In this document: piece by piece, positions 41,837 to 50,777 of the stretch
Layout: the number at the start of each line of letters is the position of its first letter
Numbering within the stretch: the first letter of the stretch is position 1
DNA from: DATKJS01 sp964551995
GTDB taxonomy: Bacteria; Acidobacteriota; Aminicenantia; Aminicenantales; Saccharicenantaceae
Length of the DNA: 64,000 nucleotides
Direction of reading: 5' to 3'
Assembly (NCBI GenBank): GCA_964551995.1
Contig: CAZKFD010000020.1
Location: 7,932 to 71,931, forward strand
The notes under the pieces: model-generated
The model's input: only the letters and a program-made list of their open reading frames with translations
Told to the model about the DNA's origin: nothing
The model's database searches: none
Translations under genes and position numbers: made by a program

Positions 41837-43684
41837 ATGAAAGACCGGCAGTTGAAACACGGCCTCGTTTTCGGATTGGTTTTCCTGGCCGCCGCGCTCC
41901 TAGCTTCGGCCGCCGACGTCCCCTGCGTTTGGACAGGCATCGCGAAGATCACGGCCATCGGCGACCTCCACGGCGATTACGACAATTTCGTCCAGATCCT
42001 CAAGGGCACGCATCTCGTCGACGGAGACCTCCATTGGGCAGCTGGGAACATCCATCTCGTCCAAACGGGCGACATCATGGACCGGGGCACGCAAGCCCGC
42101 CAGATCCTCGACCTGCTCATGCGCCTCGAGAAGGAGGCCCCGGAGACCGGCGGCATGGTTCACGTCCTCCTCGGCAACCACGAAGAGATGAACATCACGG
42201 GGATCTCCCTCGACTATCCGACCTACGTCACCGTAGAACAGTTCGTCTCCTTCCTGCCGGAAGAGTTCCGAAAGGCCCGGGAGGCCGCTTACATCTCGCG
42301 TCTGCGCGGCGATGAAAAAACCCTGGCGATGGCCCAGGGGCTGGACCTCTCCTCCGATGCGGTACGGGCCTACTGGACGGACCTCATGAGGAACAATGCC
42401 GCGGCCAGGAGGGCCTACGTCGCCGGCTTCAACGAGACGTACGGAAAATGGCTTGCCGAAAAGAACGCCGTCATTAAGATCGACGATATCGTCTTCTGCC
42501 ATGGCGGCATCAGCGAGAAGTACTCGACCTGGTCGCTCCACGAGATCAATTCGACGCTTCGCCGGGAGCTCCGGCTTTTTCAGGGGTACGGCAGCAGGGA
42601 CCCGCGGGAGTTCCCGAGGGCCTTCCGGCCGGAGATGGTCTACGCCCAGGACAGCCCTCTCTGGTACCGGGGCCTGGCTTTGATGGACGAGAAGTCGTCG
42701 GTCAAAGAGATCGACCGCATCCTGGCCAATCTCAAGGCCCGCGTCATGGTCGTCGGCCATACCCGGTACGAATCCGGCGGCTCCAGCCCCGTCATCCCTG
42801 ACCTCAACAACCTCAGCCGGTTCCACGGGAAGGTTTACATCATCGACACGGGCATCTCCAGCGTCTATGGGGGCATCCTCTCGGCGCTCGTCATTGAAGG
42901 CGAGACGATCACCCTATGGGAGCCCCGCGGAGAGGTCATCACGCAGGCCCCGGCGCCAGCCTCCCCGGAGCGGCACGCCCCGCTCTCGCCTCAGGAGTCC
43001 GAGACGTACCTCAAGACAGCCGCCGTCCTCGCGGTTCAAAAGGAGTCCGTCAGCGGCCGGACAGCCCCCTGGAAGATCAAGCTGGAGAGCGACGGCAACA
43101 TCCGCCAGGCGCTCTTCAAGTACATCAACCGGCCGAGGCCCGACCCCATCCCGGACAGTTACAAATACGAGCTTGCGGCCTATAAGCTCAACTCCTATCT
43201 CGGGCTTGAGTTCGTCCCGCCGGTCGTGGAGAGGGAGATCGAGGGGATCCCGGGCTCGCTCCAGGTGTTCGTGGAAAACGCGGTCAGTATGGAACGCGTG
43301 AAAGGAAAAAACCTCCATCCTCCCGAGGCGAAAGCGTTCGCCGGGGACATGGACGACCTGAAGGTCTTCGAGAACCTCGTCCGCGATTCCTGCACGAACG
43401 ACCGGGACACGTTGATCCAGCAGCCGGACTGGAGGCTTTTCCGGGTCGATTTCAGCGAGGCTTTCGCGCCCGATAACGAGACCGTCCCGGGCTGCGAGAT
43501 CGTCCGCTGTTCGCGGAAGCTCTACGGAGCGCTCGACGGCTGGGCCGAGGCCGAGGTCGCCCGGCTCCTGTCTCCCTATCTCAACGCGGATGAGATTCGG
43601 GCCCTCAACGCCCGCAGGAACCTGATCGTCCGGTCCATCAAGGACCGCATCCGGAGCAAAGGGGAAGGCGCCGTTCTGTTCTGA
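41837..43684 (+). CDS. Exported metallophosphatase fused to a kinase-like (HipA/FAM20-type) domain
   Basis: A 615-residue exported protein (signal peptide about residues 1-25). Start 41837 is uncertain: an in-frame ATG at 41822 is almost as good, and both ribosome sites are poor. Residues 35-385 are a PPP-type metallophosphatase: GDLHGD (Asp43, His45), GDIMDRG (Asp79), GNHEEMN (Asn114, His115) and a later GHTRYESGG. From about residue 395 on, the protein matches the two genes downstream: WKIKLES (Lys413/Lys415), KYELAAYKL (Glu445), TNDRD (Asp522) and RVDFSEAF (Asp538), the layout of the beta3 Lys, helix-C Glu, catalytic Asp and metal Asp of HipA/FAM20/PI-kinase-like folds. The distal metal-binding Asn of the downstream copies is missing here. 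The phosphatase part is a firm call; the kinase-like part is an inference. Confidence 0.75.
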   Translation: MKDRQLKHGLVFGLVFLAAALLASAADVPCVWTGIAKITAIGDLHGDYDNFVQILKGTHLVDGDLHWAAGNIHLVQTGDIMDRGTQARQILDLLMRLEKEAPETGGMVHVLLGNHEEMNITGISLDYPTYVTVEQFVSFLPEEFRKAREAAYISRLRGDEKTLAMAQGLDLSSDAVRAYWTDLMRNNAAARRAYVAGFNETYGKWLAEKNAVIKIDDIVFCHGGISEKYSTWSLHEINSTLRRELRLFQGYGSRDPREFPRAFRPEMVYAQDSPLWYRGLALMDEKSSVKEIDRILANLKARVMVVGHTRYESGGSSPVIPDLNNLSRFHGKVYIIDTGISSVYGGILSALVIEGETITLWEPRGEVITQAPAPASPERHAPLSPQESETYLKTAAVLAVQKESVSGRTAPWKIKLESDGNIRQALFKYINRPRPDPIPDSYKYELAAYKLNSYLGLEFVPPVVEREIEGIPGSLQVFVENAVSMERVKGKNLHPPEAKAFAGDMDDLKVFENLVRDSCTNDRDTLIQQPDWRLFRVDFSEAFAPDNETVPGCEIVRCSRKLYGALDGWAEAEVARLLSPYLNADEIRALNARRNLIVRSIKDRIRSKGEGAVLF

Positions 43685-43790
43685 TCGGTTCGGTCGGACA
43701 AAGAGGTGGAAATGGCCGGTCCCGACGGTTGACCATCGAGGAATGCGACTTATGATTCTTGACGATGCGGGACCGGCCGGAAGGTTCTCC

Positions 43791-44630
43791 ATGAAGCGTT
43801 TCAGCGTATTCGTCTTATCGATGCTCTTCCTGGTCCTCGGCCCGGGCCGCCTGTTCGGCCAGTTCACGCCCGAGGAGATCGCGCGCCGGCCCGAGATGGA
43901 GCAATTCCTCCTCACCTCGGACATCGTCCACTCCGAGCCGGTCGGAGAGGGCGTCACCCATCCCTACCGGCTCACCCTCAGGAAGGGCGGCCGGGAAGCC
44001 ACGGCTTTCTGGAAAAACCCGCGCGGCATGATGAACGGTTATCTGGAGGGCTGGCAATATGAGATCGCCGCCTACCGGCTGGACAAACTCATCGGGCTGG
44101 ATATGGTCCCCGTCACGGTCGAAAGGGAATTCAACGGCAAGCCGGGGGACTTGTCCCTCTCCGCCGACCACACGCACAGCCTCCTCCAAATCGACGAGCT
44201 GAAGATCCCGATCCCGGCGGAGGCCGTGCCCCGCGTCGAAAAGATGAAGTGGCTCGCCCGGGCCTGGGATAGCCTCGTCGGCAACGACGACCGGACCCAG
44301 CAGAACGTCCTTTATACCGAAGATTGGCGGATGATCCTCATCGATCACTCCCGGGCCTTCCGGTCCACGGGGGAATTCGCGAAGCGGCTGATGTACGGGG
44401 CCGACGGCATCAAGAAGGCGGCCGACGGGCACGCCTTCCTCTTCCGCCGGCTTCCCCGCCGGTTCTACGAGCGGATCACGGCGCTGACCTTCGAGGCCAT
44501 CCGGTCGGCCGTCGGAGAAACCCTCACCGATAAGGAGATCCGCGCCGTGCTCGTGAGGCGCGATCTCCTGGTCAGGGAGATCGACGCCCAAATCCGGCGA
44601 ACGGGCGCGGCCGACGTGTTGTACGATTGA
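43791..44630 (+). CDS. Exported kinase-like protein (HipA/FAM20-type fold), copy 2
   Basis: A 279-residue protein starting at 43791 behind GGAAGG (the open frame runs back to 43743). Residues 1-23 form a signal peptide, mature start QFTPEEIARRP. Candidate kinase residues: Lys75 in AFWKN, Glu91 in WQYEIAAYRLDKLIG, the loop GNDDRTQQN (Asp167, Asn172), and Asp185 in LIDHSRAF. The spacing and the N-D-R-x3-N ... I-D pattern are those of HipA, FAM20C and PI3/4-kinase-like enzymes, though overall similarity is low. It is the middle of three tandem genes and shares the QFTPEE...YEIAAY...DWRMILIDHSR layout with the next. It may phosphorylate a protein, lipid or small molecule outside the cytoplasm. 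Confidence 0.7.
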   Translation: MKRFSVFVLSMLFLVLGPGRLFGQFTPEEIARRPEMEQFLLTSDIVHSEPVGEGVTHPYRLTLRKGGREATAFWKNPRGMMNGYLEGWQYEIAAYRLDKLIGLDMVPVTVEREFNGKPGDLSLSADHTHSLLQIDELKIPIPAEAVPRVEKMKWLARAWDSLVGNDDRTQQNVLYTEDWRMILIDHSRAFRSTGEFAKRLMYGADGIKKAADGHAFLFRRLPRRFYERITALTFEAIRSAVGETLTDKEIRAVLVRRDLLVREIDAQIRRTGAADVLYD

Positions 44631-44679
44631 TTCACCCGGAATTGTTCCGGAATCGCATACATCCGAAGGGAGGGTCAAA

Positions 44680-45510
44680 ATGAGAAAAACCTGGATCGTC
44701 GTCGCCTTTCTCGTCTTGTGGGCCGCCCTCCAGGCGCCCGCACTCCTCGCCCAGTTCACGCCCGAGGAGCTGGCCTTGCGGCCGCAGGAGGAGGAGTTCC
44801 TCAAGGCCGCCGAGATCGTCGGCCAGGAACAGCTCGGAGGCGTCGAAGCCGTCACGAACCCCTGGGTCCTGACGCTCAAGCAGGGCGATGTCACGCACAA
44901 GGCCCTGTGGAAAAACGCCGAGGGGCGGATGCACGGTTATATCGAAGGCTGGCAATACGAGATCGCCGCTTACCTGTTGGACAAGGACCTCGGTCTCAAC
45001 ATGGTCCCGCCGACGGTTGAGCGCCGCTTCCGGGGCGACCGCGGGTCCTGCCAGTACTGGGTCGACGACACGATGTCGCTCAAGTACCGGACCGAGCACA
45101 ACATCAAGATGCCGTCCTACAGGGTCTTCAATTGGGACCGGGCGACCTACCTCCAGCGGTTTTTCGACAACCTCATCGCCAACGAAGACCGCCACCAGAA
45201 CCAGATCCTGATCACCAAGGACTGGCGCATGATCCTGATCGACCACTCGAGGACCTTCCGGACGTCCAAGAAGTTCACGGACAGGCTCATTTATACGGAA
45301 AAGCACCCGGAGGGGCCGAAGCTCATGAGCGAGCTGCCGCGGGCGATCGTCGAGAAAGTCAAGGCCCTGACGTTCGAAGGGATCCGGTCCGTCGTCGGCA
45401 CATACCTGACGGACGAGGAAATCCGGGACGTGCTTGTCCGCCGGGACCTCATCCTCAAGGAGATCGACAAGCTGATCAAAAAGTACGGCGAATCCAACGT
45501 CCTGTACTGA
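44680..45510 (+). CDS. Exported kinase-like protein (HipA/FAM20-type fold), copy 3
   Basis: A 276-residue protein with a GGGAGG ribosome site 49 bases after copy 2. Residues 1-24 form a signal peptide and the mature protein begins QFTPEELALRP, like copy 2. Predicted key residues: Lys78 (ALWKN), Glu94 (WQYEIAAYLL), Asp170 and Asn174 in NEDRHQNQ, and Asp188 in LIDHSRTF. The NEDRH...N stretch is the best match of the three to the catalytic loop of FAM20C/HipA kinases. It ends LIKKYGESNVLY, similar to the end of copy 2. The whole trio looks like duplication of one secreted kinase-like gene, one copy of which was fused to a phosphatase. Confidence 0.72.
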   Translation: MRKTWIVVAFLVLWAALQAPALLAQFTPEELALRPQEEEFLKAAEIVGQEQLGGVEAVTNPWVLTLKQGDVTHKALWKNAEGRMHGYIEGWQYEIAAYLLDKDLGLNMVPPTVERRFRGDRGSCQYWVDDTMSLKYRTEHNIKMPSYRVFNWDRATYLQRFFDNLIANEDRHQNQILITKDWRMILIDHSRTFRTSKKFTDRLIYTEKHPEGPKLMSELPRAIVEKVKALTFEGIRSVVGTYLTDEEIRDVLVRRDLILKEIDKLIKKYGESNVLY

Positions 45511-45523
45511 GCCGCACCGGCTC
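45509..45523. terminator. Hairpin between convergent genes
   Basis: GAGCCG, CAC loop, CGGCTC: a perfect 6-bp stem filling the gap between the stop codons of the kinase-like gene and the RsbW-like gene. No T-tract. Confidence 0.3.
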
Positions 45524-45940
45524 CTAGAGCTTCTTGAAGACCCGGAGGACGTTCTCGTCTCCGCGCCGCTCGAACGAATATCCGTCCATAAGCGTCTTGA
45601 AGAGGAAAATGCCGTAGCCGCCCCTCTGCCCCCGACGGATCTTCTCTTCGAGGTCGGGGGCCGCCTTCTCGCCGGGGTCGAAGGGGATCCCCGTGTCCCG
45701 GAACTCCATATAGAACGTCCCGTCTTCGCTCCACAGGCGCACGGAGACCTCGCCTTTTCCGGCGGGATAGGCATACATGGCGATGTTGACGAAGATCTCA
45801 TGGAGCGAGAGCTCGAGCTTGAGCTCGGTTTCCTCCGTCACCGTCAAGCCGCGTAGACGCTCGCGCAGGAAGGCCCGGACGCGCTCGGCCTCGGCCAAGT
45901 CCGCCGAGATTTTCAGCTCGTCCGGCCGGAACGCGATCAA
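45524..45940 (-). CDS. RsbW/SpoIIAB-like serine kinase (anti-sigma factor type)
   Basis: A 138-residue GHKL-fold kinase. The start is a TTG at 45940 whose last two bases overlap the TGA of the FHA-phosphatase gene (TTGA), with GGAG eight bases upstream, so the two are translationally coupled. ATP-binding boxes: N-box ELSLHEIFVNIAMYAY, G1 box RDTGIPFDP and G2 box RGGYGIFLFKTLMD. Such kinases phosphorylate a STAS antagonist on Ser and hold a sigma factor or other target inactive. The likely antagonist is the STAS protein at 50315-50656; no sigma factor gene is in the window. Confidence 0.86.
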   Translation of the reverse strand: MIAFRPDELKISADLAEAERVRAFLRERLRGLTVTEETELKLELSLHEIFVNIAMYAYPAGKGEVSVRLWSEDGTFYMEFRDTGIPFDPGEKAAPDLEEKIRRGQRGGYGIFLFKTLMDGYSFERRGDENVLRVFKKL

Positions 45941-47640
45941 GGCGCCATCTCCGGAATCGTTCCGGGCGCCTTCCGCTTGACGACGACGATGGTCATGTCG
46001 TCGCCCGGTTCCGCGCAGTCCCCGAAGTTCGAAACGTCTTCATAAACCCTGGCGATGATCTCGCGGGCCGGGAGAGCGGCGGCCTTCCGGAGCGTGGCCG
46101 CCAGTCTCTCCTCGCCGAACTCCTCCTTGCCCGCGTTCCGGCACTCGATGATCCCGTCCGTGAACAGGCAGAGGATTTCGCCGGGCTCCAGGCGGGCGGT
46201 TTTCATTTCGAAGGCCGCGGACGTGAACATGCCCAGGCAGAAGCCCGTGGTCCCGAGGGCCCGGACATTCCCGTCGGATTCCACGATCAGGGGCGGGTTG
46301 TGGCCGGCGTTGACGTAGGTCAGGTCTCCGCTCTCTCTATCGAGGACGGCCATGAAAAACGAGACGAACGAATGGCTGTCCGTGCTGCCATGGACGAGGC
46401 CGTTCAACATGGCGGCGAGGGCTGACAGGTTCTCGCTGACGGGGATGGCGGTGTGCAGAGAGCCCGTGACGTTGGCCATGAGGAAGGCGGCGGGAATTCC
46501 GGTGCCCGAGACGTCGGCGATGACGAGCGCCAAACGGTCCGCCCTGATGGGGATGAAATCGTAGAAATCGCCGCCGACCTCGCGGCAGGCCTTCGAGCTG
46601 CCGCTGATGTCAAAGGGCTCGAAGACGGGGTCGGCCTGGGGCAGGAACTGACTCTGGATCCGCGCCGCCAGCTCGATTTCCCGCTCGTGGTCCCTTTCCT
46701 TCGCCGCGATCTCCTCGAGCCGCGCGTTCTGGATCTTGATGGCCGCGAGGTTCGCGAGGAGGGTGAGGAGCTTCAGGTCCTCCTTCGTGAACTGGCCGAT
46801 GAGGGAGGCCCGGTCGCAGTAGATCAGGCCGATAATCTCCTCGTTGTTGTAGAGGGGGACGCACATGGCCGAATGGATCTGAGCCTGGATGACGCTAACC
46901 TGCATCTTCAGCTGGTCGTTCGACTGAATGTCCGAGATCAGGATCGCCGAATTTTTCTCCAGGGCCGTCTGAACGATGCTCCGGCTGACGAGGATGTTCT
47001 GCGTCCGGAGAGGATGGCTCTGGACGCGGACGACCCTCTGGACGAGCTCGCCGGTCCGCCCCTCTTTGAGCATCAGGACTCCCCGGTCCATGGGGATATG
47101 CCCGATGATGAGGTCCATGATGTGCTCCAGGAGCTTGTCGAGGGCCATGTGGTAGATGAGAGCCCGGCTCACCTCGCCCATGACCTCGACCGACCGCGCG
47201 TCCGCAGGGAACGGGCTTTCGTCCACGCCGCCCCCGGGTCCCACGGGGATCGAGGACTTCGGGGGCCTCCTGAGGATGTCCTTGACCTGGATGATCGTGT
47301 TCGAGGCGTGCGTGAACGTCGTCCCGGGAACGATCTCCACGCTGGTCTGATATTCCCTGTCAAAAACAATCTCGGTCTCGCCGATCTTGATCTTGTTCCC
47401 CCTGACGAGGCCCACCCGGCCGGTGATCCGGCGGCCGTCGACGAACGTCCCGTTCTTGCTTCCCAGGTCCTCGATGGCATAGCCCTCTTCCGCGGGAAGG
47501 ATGACGGCATGGCAGCTCGAGCTGTACAGGTCCGTCAGGACGATGTCGTTCGTGGCGGAGCGGCCGAGGCGCACCTCGCGCTCTCCGAGGATGTAGCTGA
47601 ACGCCTCTCCCTTTTTCGGCTGGATGAAAAGCTCAGGCAT
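45937..47640 (-). CDS. FHA-GAF-PP2C phosphatase (RsbU/SpoIIE type)
   Basis: A 567-residue regulatory phosphatase with three domains. FHA (about residues 1-95): RLGRSATNDIVLTD and GSKNGTFVDG, binding phosphothreonine. GAF (about 150-320), preceded by VMGEVSRALIYHMALDKLLEHIMDL. SpoIIE/PP2C (about 335-560): REVGGDFYDFI, VIADVSGTGIPAAFLM and CLFTDGIIECRN, with the aspartates that bind the metals. It should dephosphorylate the STAS antagonist when the GAF or FHA input is met. It overlaps the transporter-HEAT gene by 8 bases and the RsbW-like gene by 4, so the three are one operon. Confidence 0.92.
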   Translation of the reverse strand: MPELFIQPKKGEAFSYILGEREVRLGRSATNDIVLTDLYSSSCHAVILPAEEGYAIEDLGSKNGTFVDGRRITGRVGLVRGNKIKIGETEIVFDREYQTSVEIVPGTTFTHASNTIIQVKDILRRPPKSSIPVGPGGGVDESPFPADARSVEVMGEVSRALIYHMALDKLLEHIMDLIIGHIPMDRGVLMLKEGRTGELVQRVVRVQSHPLRTQNILVSRSIVQTALEKNSAILISDIQSNDQLKMQVSVIQAQIHSAMCVPLYNNEEIIGLIYCDRASLIGQFTKEDLKLLTLLANLAAIKIQNARLEEIAAKERDHEREIELAARIQSQFLPQADPVFEPFDISGSSKACREVGGDFYDFIPIRADRLALVIADVSGTGIPAAFLMANVTGSLHTAIPVSENLSALAAMLNGLVHGSTDSHSFVSFFMAVLDRESGDLTYVNAGHNPPLIVESDGNVRALGTTGFCLGMFTSAAFEMKTARLEPGEILCLFTDGIIECRNAGKEEFGEERLAATLRKAAALPAREIIARVYEDVSNFGDCAEPGDDMTIVVVKRKAPGTIPEMAP

Positions 47641-50284
47641 CGCGGTCCCTCGATGTCATTCTAAACAACCGCGGGGCCCAATTCAACCGGCGCCCGGAGG
47701 CGGCCCGGTCGAGGCGGCGGCGGAGCTTCCGCAGAACGCTCAATCTCTGCTCCTGGGGCAGGTCCTCGATCAGCGGAAAGAGATAGGTCTTGAGGTTCCT
47801 GTTCAGGATGTTGTCGAGAAGCTCGAGGGAGTGATCGACGGACTTCGCCGTCCCCTTGAGGATGTTCTGGTAGGCTTTGGCGATGTCGTCGGGAGCGTAG
47901 ATGAGCGTCAAGAGGTCGAAGATCCGCTTGATCCGCAGTTCCAGGAGCGCGGCTCTGCCGAGTGCCGCGCCGTCCGACCCTCCGGGAGATTCCTCTCCCC
48001 CCTTCCCCAGAATCAGCGCATAACAGGCCCTGACGATCGAGTACACCGCTTCCAGGATCTTTTTCTTCTTGAAAAGGACCACCGGCCGGTCGGCCCGGAT
48101 CCGGAAGAGCGCGTCCACGAGCTCCTGCTCCATCTCGCCTCGGCCGCGGCTCAGCTCCTCGGTCAGAATGTCGGCGGCCCTCTGACCGCCCGTCCTGGCC
48201 AGGACCTCGGGAATCGCCCTCCTGACCTCGAGACTTTCCTTATCGCTCTCGAGGTGCCGTCGCAACGTGTCATCGATCTCCGGGCCGTAGGCCGCCAGCG
48301 CGGCCTGAGCCGCCTGCCGGGTCGTGGGCTGGCCGAGGTGAGGGAGGATGAGAGGGAGATGAGCTTTGTGCCGGTGGACGGCTGCGCTGCCCAGCGCGTA
48401 GTTGAGGACTTCCGCAGAGGGGTCCTCGAGGAGACGCCTCAGGGATCGCATGACCTCCGGCGTCGGCTCCATCAGCCCCGCGAGGAGCGCGGCCTCCATC
48501 CGCGACATTTCCGGCGACGCCGGGCCGTCGACGATCTCCGCCAGCTTGGAGTGCATGACGGTCTTGAAGGAGTCCAGGTGCAGGACCTCCGAGATCACCG
48601 TCACGAGGTCCGCGTCGGGCGCCTCTTCCTCGATCTCGCGGAAGGGCGCCTCACCGCCGACGTCGAGGAGGGAATCCAAGGAGCGGGCCTTGATCTCGTC
48701 CTCCCTGAAGGCGAGGGCCTCCCGGAGCTCGGGAGTCAGCTTGTCGCTGCGCACCATCCGGAACAGGTTCATCAGGTACAGGGTCGAGCTCCTCTCCCGG
48801 CTCTGAAGAAGGTCGACGATGGGCGCCACGGAATCGACGTCGACGTGGGCCTCAAGTTTTTTGTGCGCCTCCTGCCAAAGCTTCCTGAGGTCCTTCTTCA
48901 ACACACCGACATATCGGGCATAAATGACGCCGGCGAGCGTGATCCACAGGCCGGCGAAGCCGATCACGAAATAGGCGATCAGCCGGACCTGTACAACGGG
49001 GTCCCTATAGCTGAACGACAGAGCGCGGTAGAGGACCCAGTACAGGACCGCGCCGAAGCCCACGGCGAACTTGTTGACGAACATGTCAATGAAGACCTTC
49101 GCCTTGTACTTGACCGCCGCCGGGACGGGGATGTAGAGGAGCTCCCGGACTGACTGGGTAATAGTGTTATCGAAGGTCTTGTCGCTCCCTCGCATGAAGC
49201 AGGCCCAGGCCATTAGCCCCACCCCCGCCGCCGGCAGGAGGAAAAGCGAGACTGTCCCGAGGATCAGGACGATCGGGGCGACGTACACGGCCAGGCGGAC
49301 ACCGAACGTCTTCAAGAGTCGGCTCGTCGTGGCTAGGTGGACGGCCGCGGAAACGACCAGGATCCAGAAAAAGAAGGAGCCGAGAAACGACGTCCTGAGC
49401 AAATCGTTGTCGATCTGGGCCTTCACGACGCTCTTGAACTGGTAGTTGACGAGGGCCCCGACGACCGTGGCCGAGAACAGGAGCGCGGCGAGGACGCGGA
49501 GATAGTCGTGCCTGCGCACGGTCCTGAGGCTATCGAAATATCCGACCCGCTGTCCCGATGCGGCCCGGGCGGCGTCCGAGCCCTCGGGGATCTTCCTCGC
49601 CTGGCCGTAAACGCGCCGGATGGCGACCAGCATCAGGACGAGGACCGCCGTGCAGACCAGAAGGAGGCTGGTAGGGCCGACGACCCGGCCGAGGAGCCAC
49701 ATAAGGAGCGCCCCGCCGATCCCCCCGAAGAGCCCCCCGGTGACCAGGAAGCCGATGGTCCTTTTAGCCTGGTGAAGCGTGAAGACGTCGTTGACGGCGA
49801 TCCAGAAATGGGTCACCGTCATGACGATGAAGAGATCGGCCCAGAAGCTGAAGACGATGACCGGGGCCGGCCAGGAATCCTTGATGGTGACGAGAAGCGG
49901 GACAGCGCCGAGGAGGCCCGAGGAGTCCACCGTCGGGGACAGGACGAGGTCCCGGGCGTTCATGTTGAAGACGAGCCAGAAGATGATGAGGTTCGAGGCG
50001 AAGAACAGGACCGTCCGCGCGGCGTGGGTCCGGCGCGGCAGCCGGGTGAGGAGCCGGGCGTTGAAGGCCGCAGCCAGGCCAATCAGCCCGACGGTGATGA
50101 GGTCCGGGTACGGCCACAGCCGGGGGTTGATCCCGATCAGGAACGTCTCTTCGACGACCTTGATGATGTAGATCGAGAAGGTAATCAGGAAGAAATAGGC
50201 AAACAGGCTGAGCGCGGCCCGAGACTCGTCCGGCCGGAGATCGAAGAACCTGTGAAGGATCCGATAGAGCCGGCCGTCATCCAA
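47633..50284 (-). CDS. Membrane transporter (NTT/MFS-like) fused to a cytoplasmic HEAT-repeat domain
   Basis: An 883-residue protein. The first ~450 residues hold about 12 hydrophobic helices, in the style of ATP:ADP-antiporter/MFS-like proteins (NTT family), with a basic DSLRTVRRHDYLR loop between two bundles. Residues about 480-830 form a helical solenoid with HEAT-like repeats (for example LRRLLEDPSAEVLNYALGSAAVHRHKAHLPLILPHLGQ). It lies between the STAS antagonist and the PP2C gene, and overlaps the latter by 8 bases. A transported substrate cannot be named. Its place inside the module suggests a sensor of transport or energy state for the phosphatase. Confidence 0.8.
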   Translation of the reverse strand: MDDGRLYRILHRFFDLRPDESRAALSLFAYFFLITFSIYIIKVVEETFLIGINPRLWPYPDLITVGLIGLAAAFNARLLTRLPRRTHAARTVLFFASNLIIFWLVFNMNARDLVLSPTVDSSGLLGAVPLLVTIKDSWPAPVIVFSFWADLFIVMTVTHFWIAVNDVFTLHQAKRTIGFLVTGGLFGGIGGALLMWLLGRVVGPTSLLLVCTAVLVLMLVAIRRVYGQARKIPEGSDAARAASGQRVGYFDSLRTVRRHDYLRVLAALLFSATVVGALVNYQFKSVVKAQIDNDLLRTSFLGSFFFWILVVSAAVHLATTSRLLKTFGVRLAVYVAPIVLILGTVSLFLLPAAGVGLMAWACFMRGSDKTFDNTITQSVRELLYIPVPAAVKYKAKVFIDMFVNKFAVGFGAVLYWVLYRALSFSYRDPVVQVRLIAYFVIGFAGLWITLAGVIYARYVGVLKKDLRKLWQEAHKKLEAHVDVDSVAPIVDLLQSRERSSTLYLMNLFRMVRSDKLTPELREALAFREDEIKARSLDSLLDVGGEAPFREIEEEAPDADLVTVISEVLHLDSFKTVMHSKLAEIVDGPASPEMSRMEAALLAGLMEPTPEVMRSLRRLLEDPSAEVLNYALGSAAVHRHKAHLPLILPHLGQPTTRQAAQAALAAYGPEIDDTLRRHLESDKESLEVRRAIPEVLARTGGQRAADILTEELSRGRGEMEQELVDALFRIRADRPVVLFKKKKILEAVYSIVRACYALILGKGGEESPGGSDGAALGRAALLELRIKRIFDLLTLIYAPDDIAKAYQNILKGTAKSVDHSLELLDNILNRNLKTYLFPLIEDLPQEQRLSVLRKLRRRLDRAASGRRLNWAPRLFRMTSRDRDA

Positions 50285-50314
50285 CAGACGCCCCCCTGTT
50301 CAGGCCCGCGACGA

Positions 50315-50656
50315 TCAGGGCTCGCCGAACGTCTTTAACGCCGCGGAGCAGTCCTCGAAAACCTCGAGGACCTTGATCAGACCCGTGACCTGGAGGACGA
50401 TATAAAGCTTCTTGGAGATGCGGCACAGCTTGAGGTGCCCGCCCAGGTTGTGGATCGAGATGTAACTCGCCAGGATTTCGCCGATGCCGAAACTGTCGAT
50501 GAATCCTACCCTGTCGAGGTTCAGGATCACGTTTCTCTTGCCCTTCTCGAGCTCGGCCTTGACGAACTGGTGGAGAGTCGCTTCCGCGGGTCGCGTGATC
50601 TCTCCGTCGATGTCGAAGATGACGACGTTGCCGACTTCCCGGGTCTGGATGTCCAT
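50315..50656 (-). CDS. STAS-domain anti-sigma factor antagonist (RsbV/SpoIIAA type)
   Basis: A 113-residue single STAS domain: EVGNVVIFDIDGEITR, then NVILNLDRVGFIDSFGIGEILASYISI, where the Ser of IDSFG is the usual phosphorylation site. It is the first gene of the predicted operon, 30 bases before the transporter-HEAT gene. Its unphosphorylated form would bind the RsbW-like kinase and release the target. Confidence 0.9.
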   Translation of the reverse strand: MDIQTREVGNVVIFDIDGEITRPAEATLHQFVKAELEKGKRNVILNLDRVGFIDSFGIGEILASYISIHNLGGHLKLCRISKKLYIVLQVTGLIKVLEVFEDCSAALKTFGEP

Positions 50657-50777
50657 GGCCTCCCGCCTCTCGTAGAGTGTTTATCAGAAGCCCCGGGGAA
50701 AGTCAATACGGCCCCGGGGGCGCCGGACGGGACAGCGCCGCCCGCATCTGCTACAATGCAGTCGAAAGGAGTTCCCC

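Noticed and set aside
43791..45510. HipA-type toxin-antitoxin system
   Set aside because: There is no HipB-like antitoxin gene, and both kinase-like proteins have signal peptides, so a cytoplasmic toxin role is unlikely.
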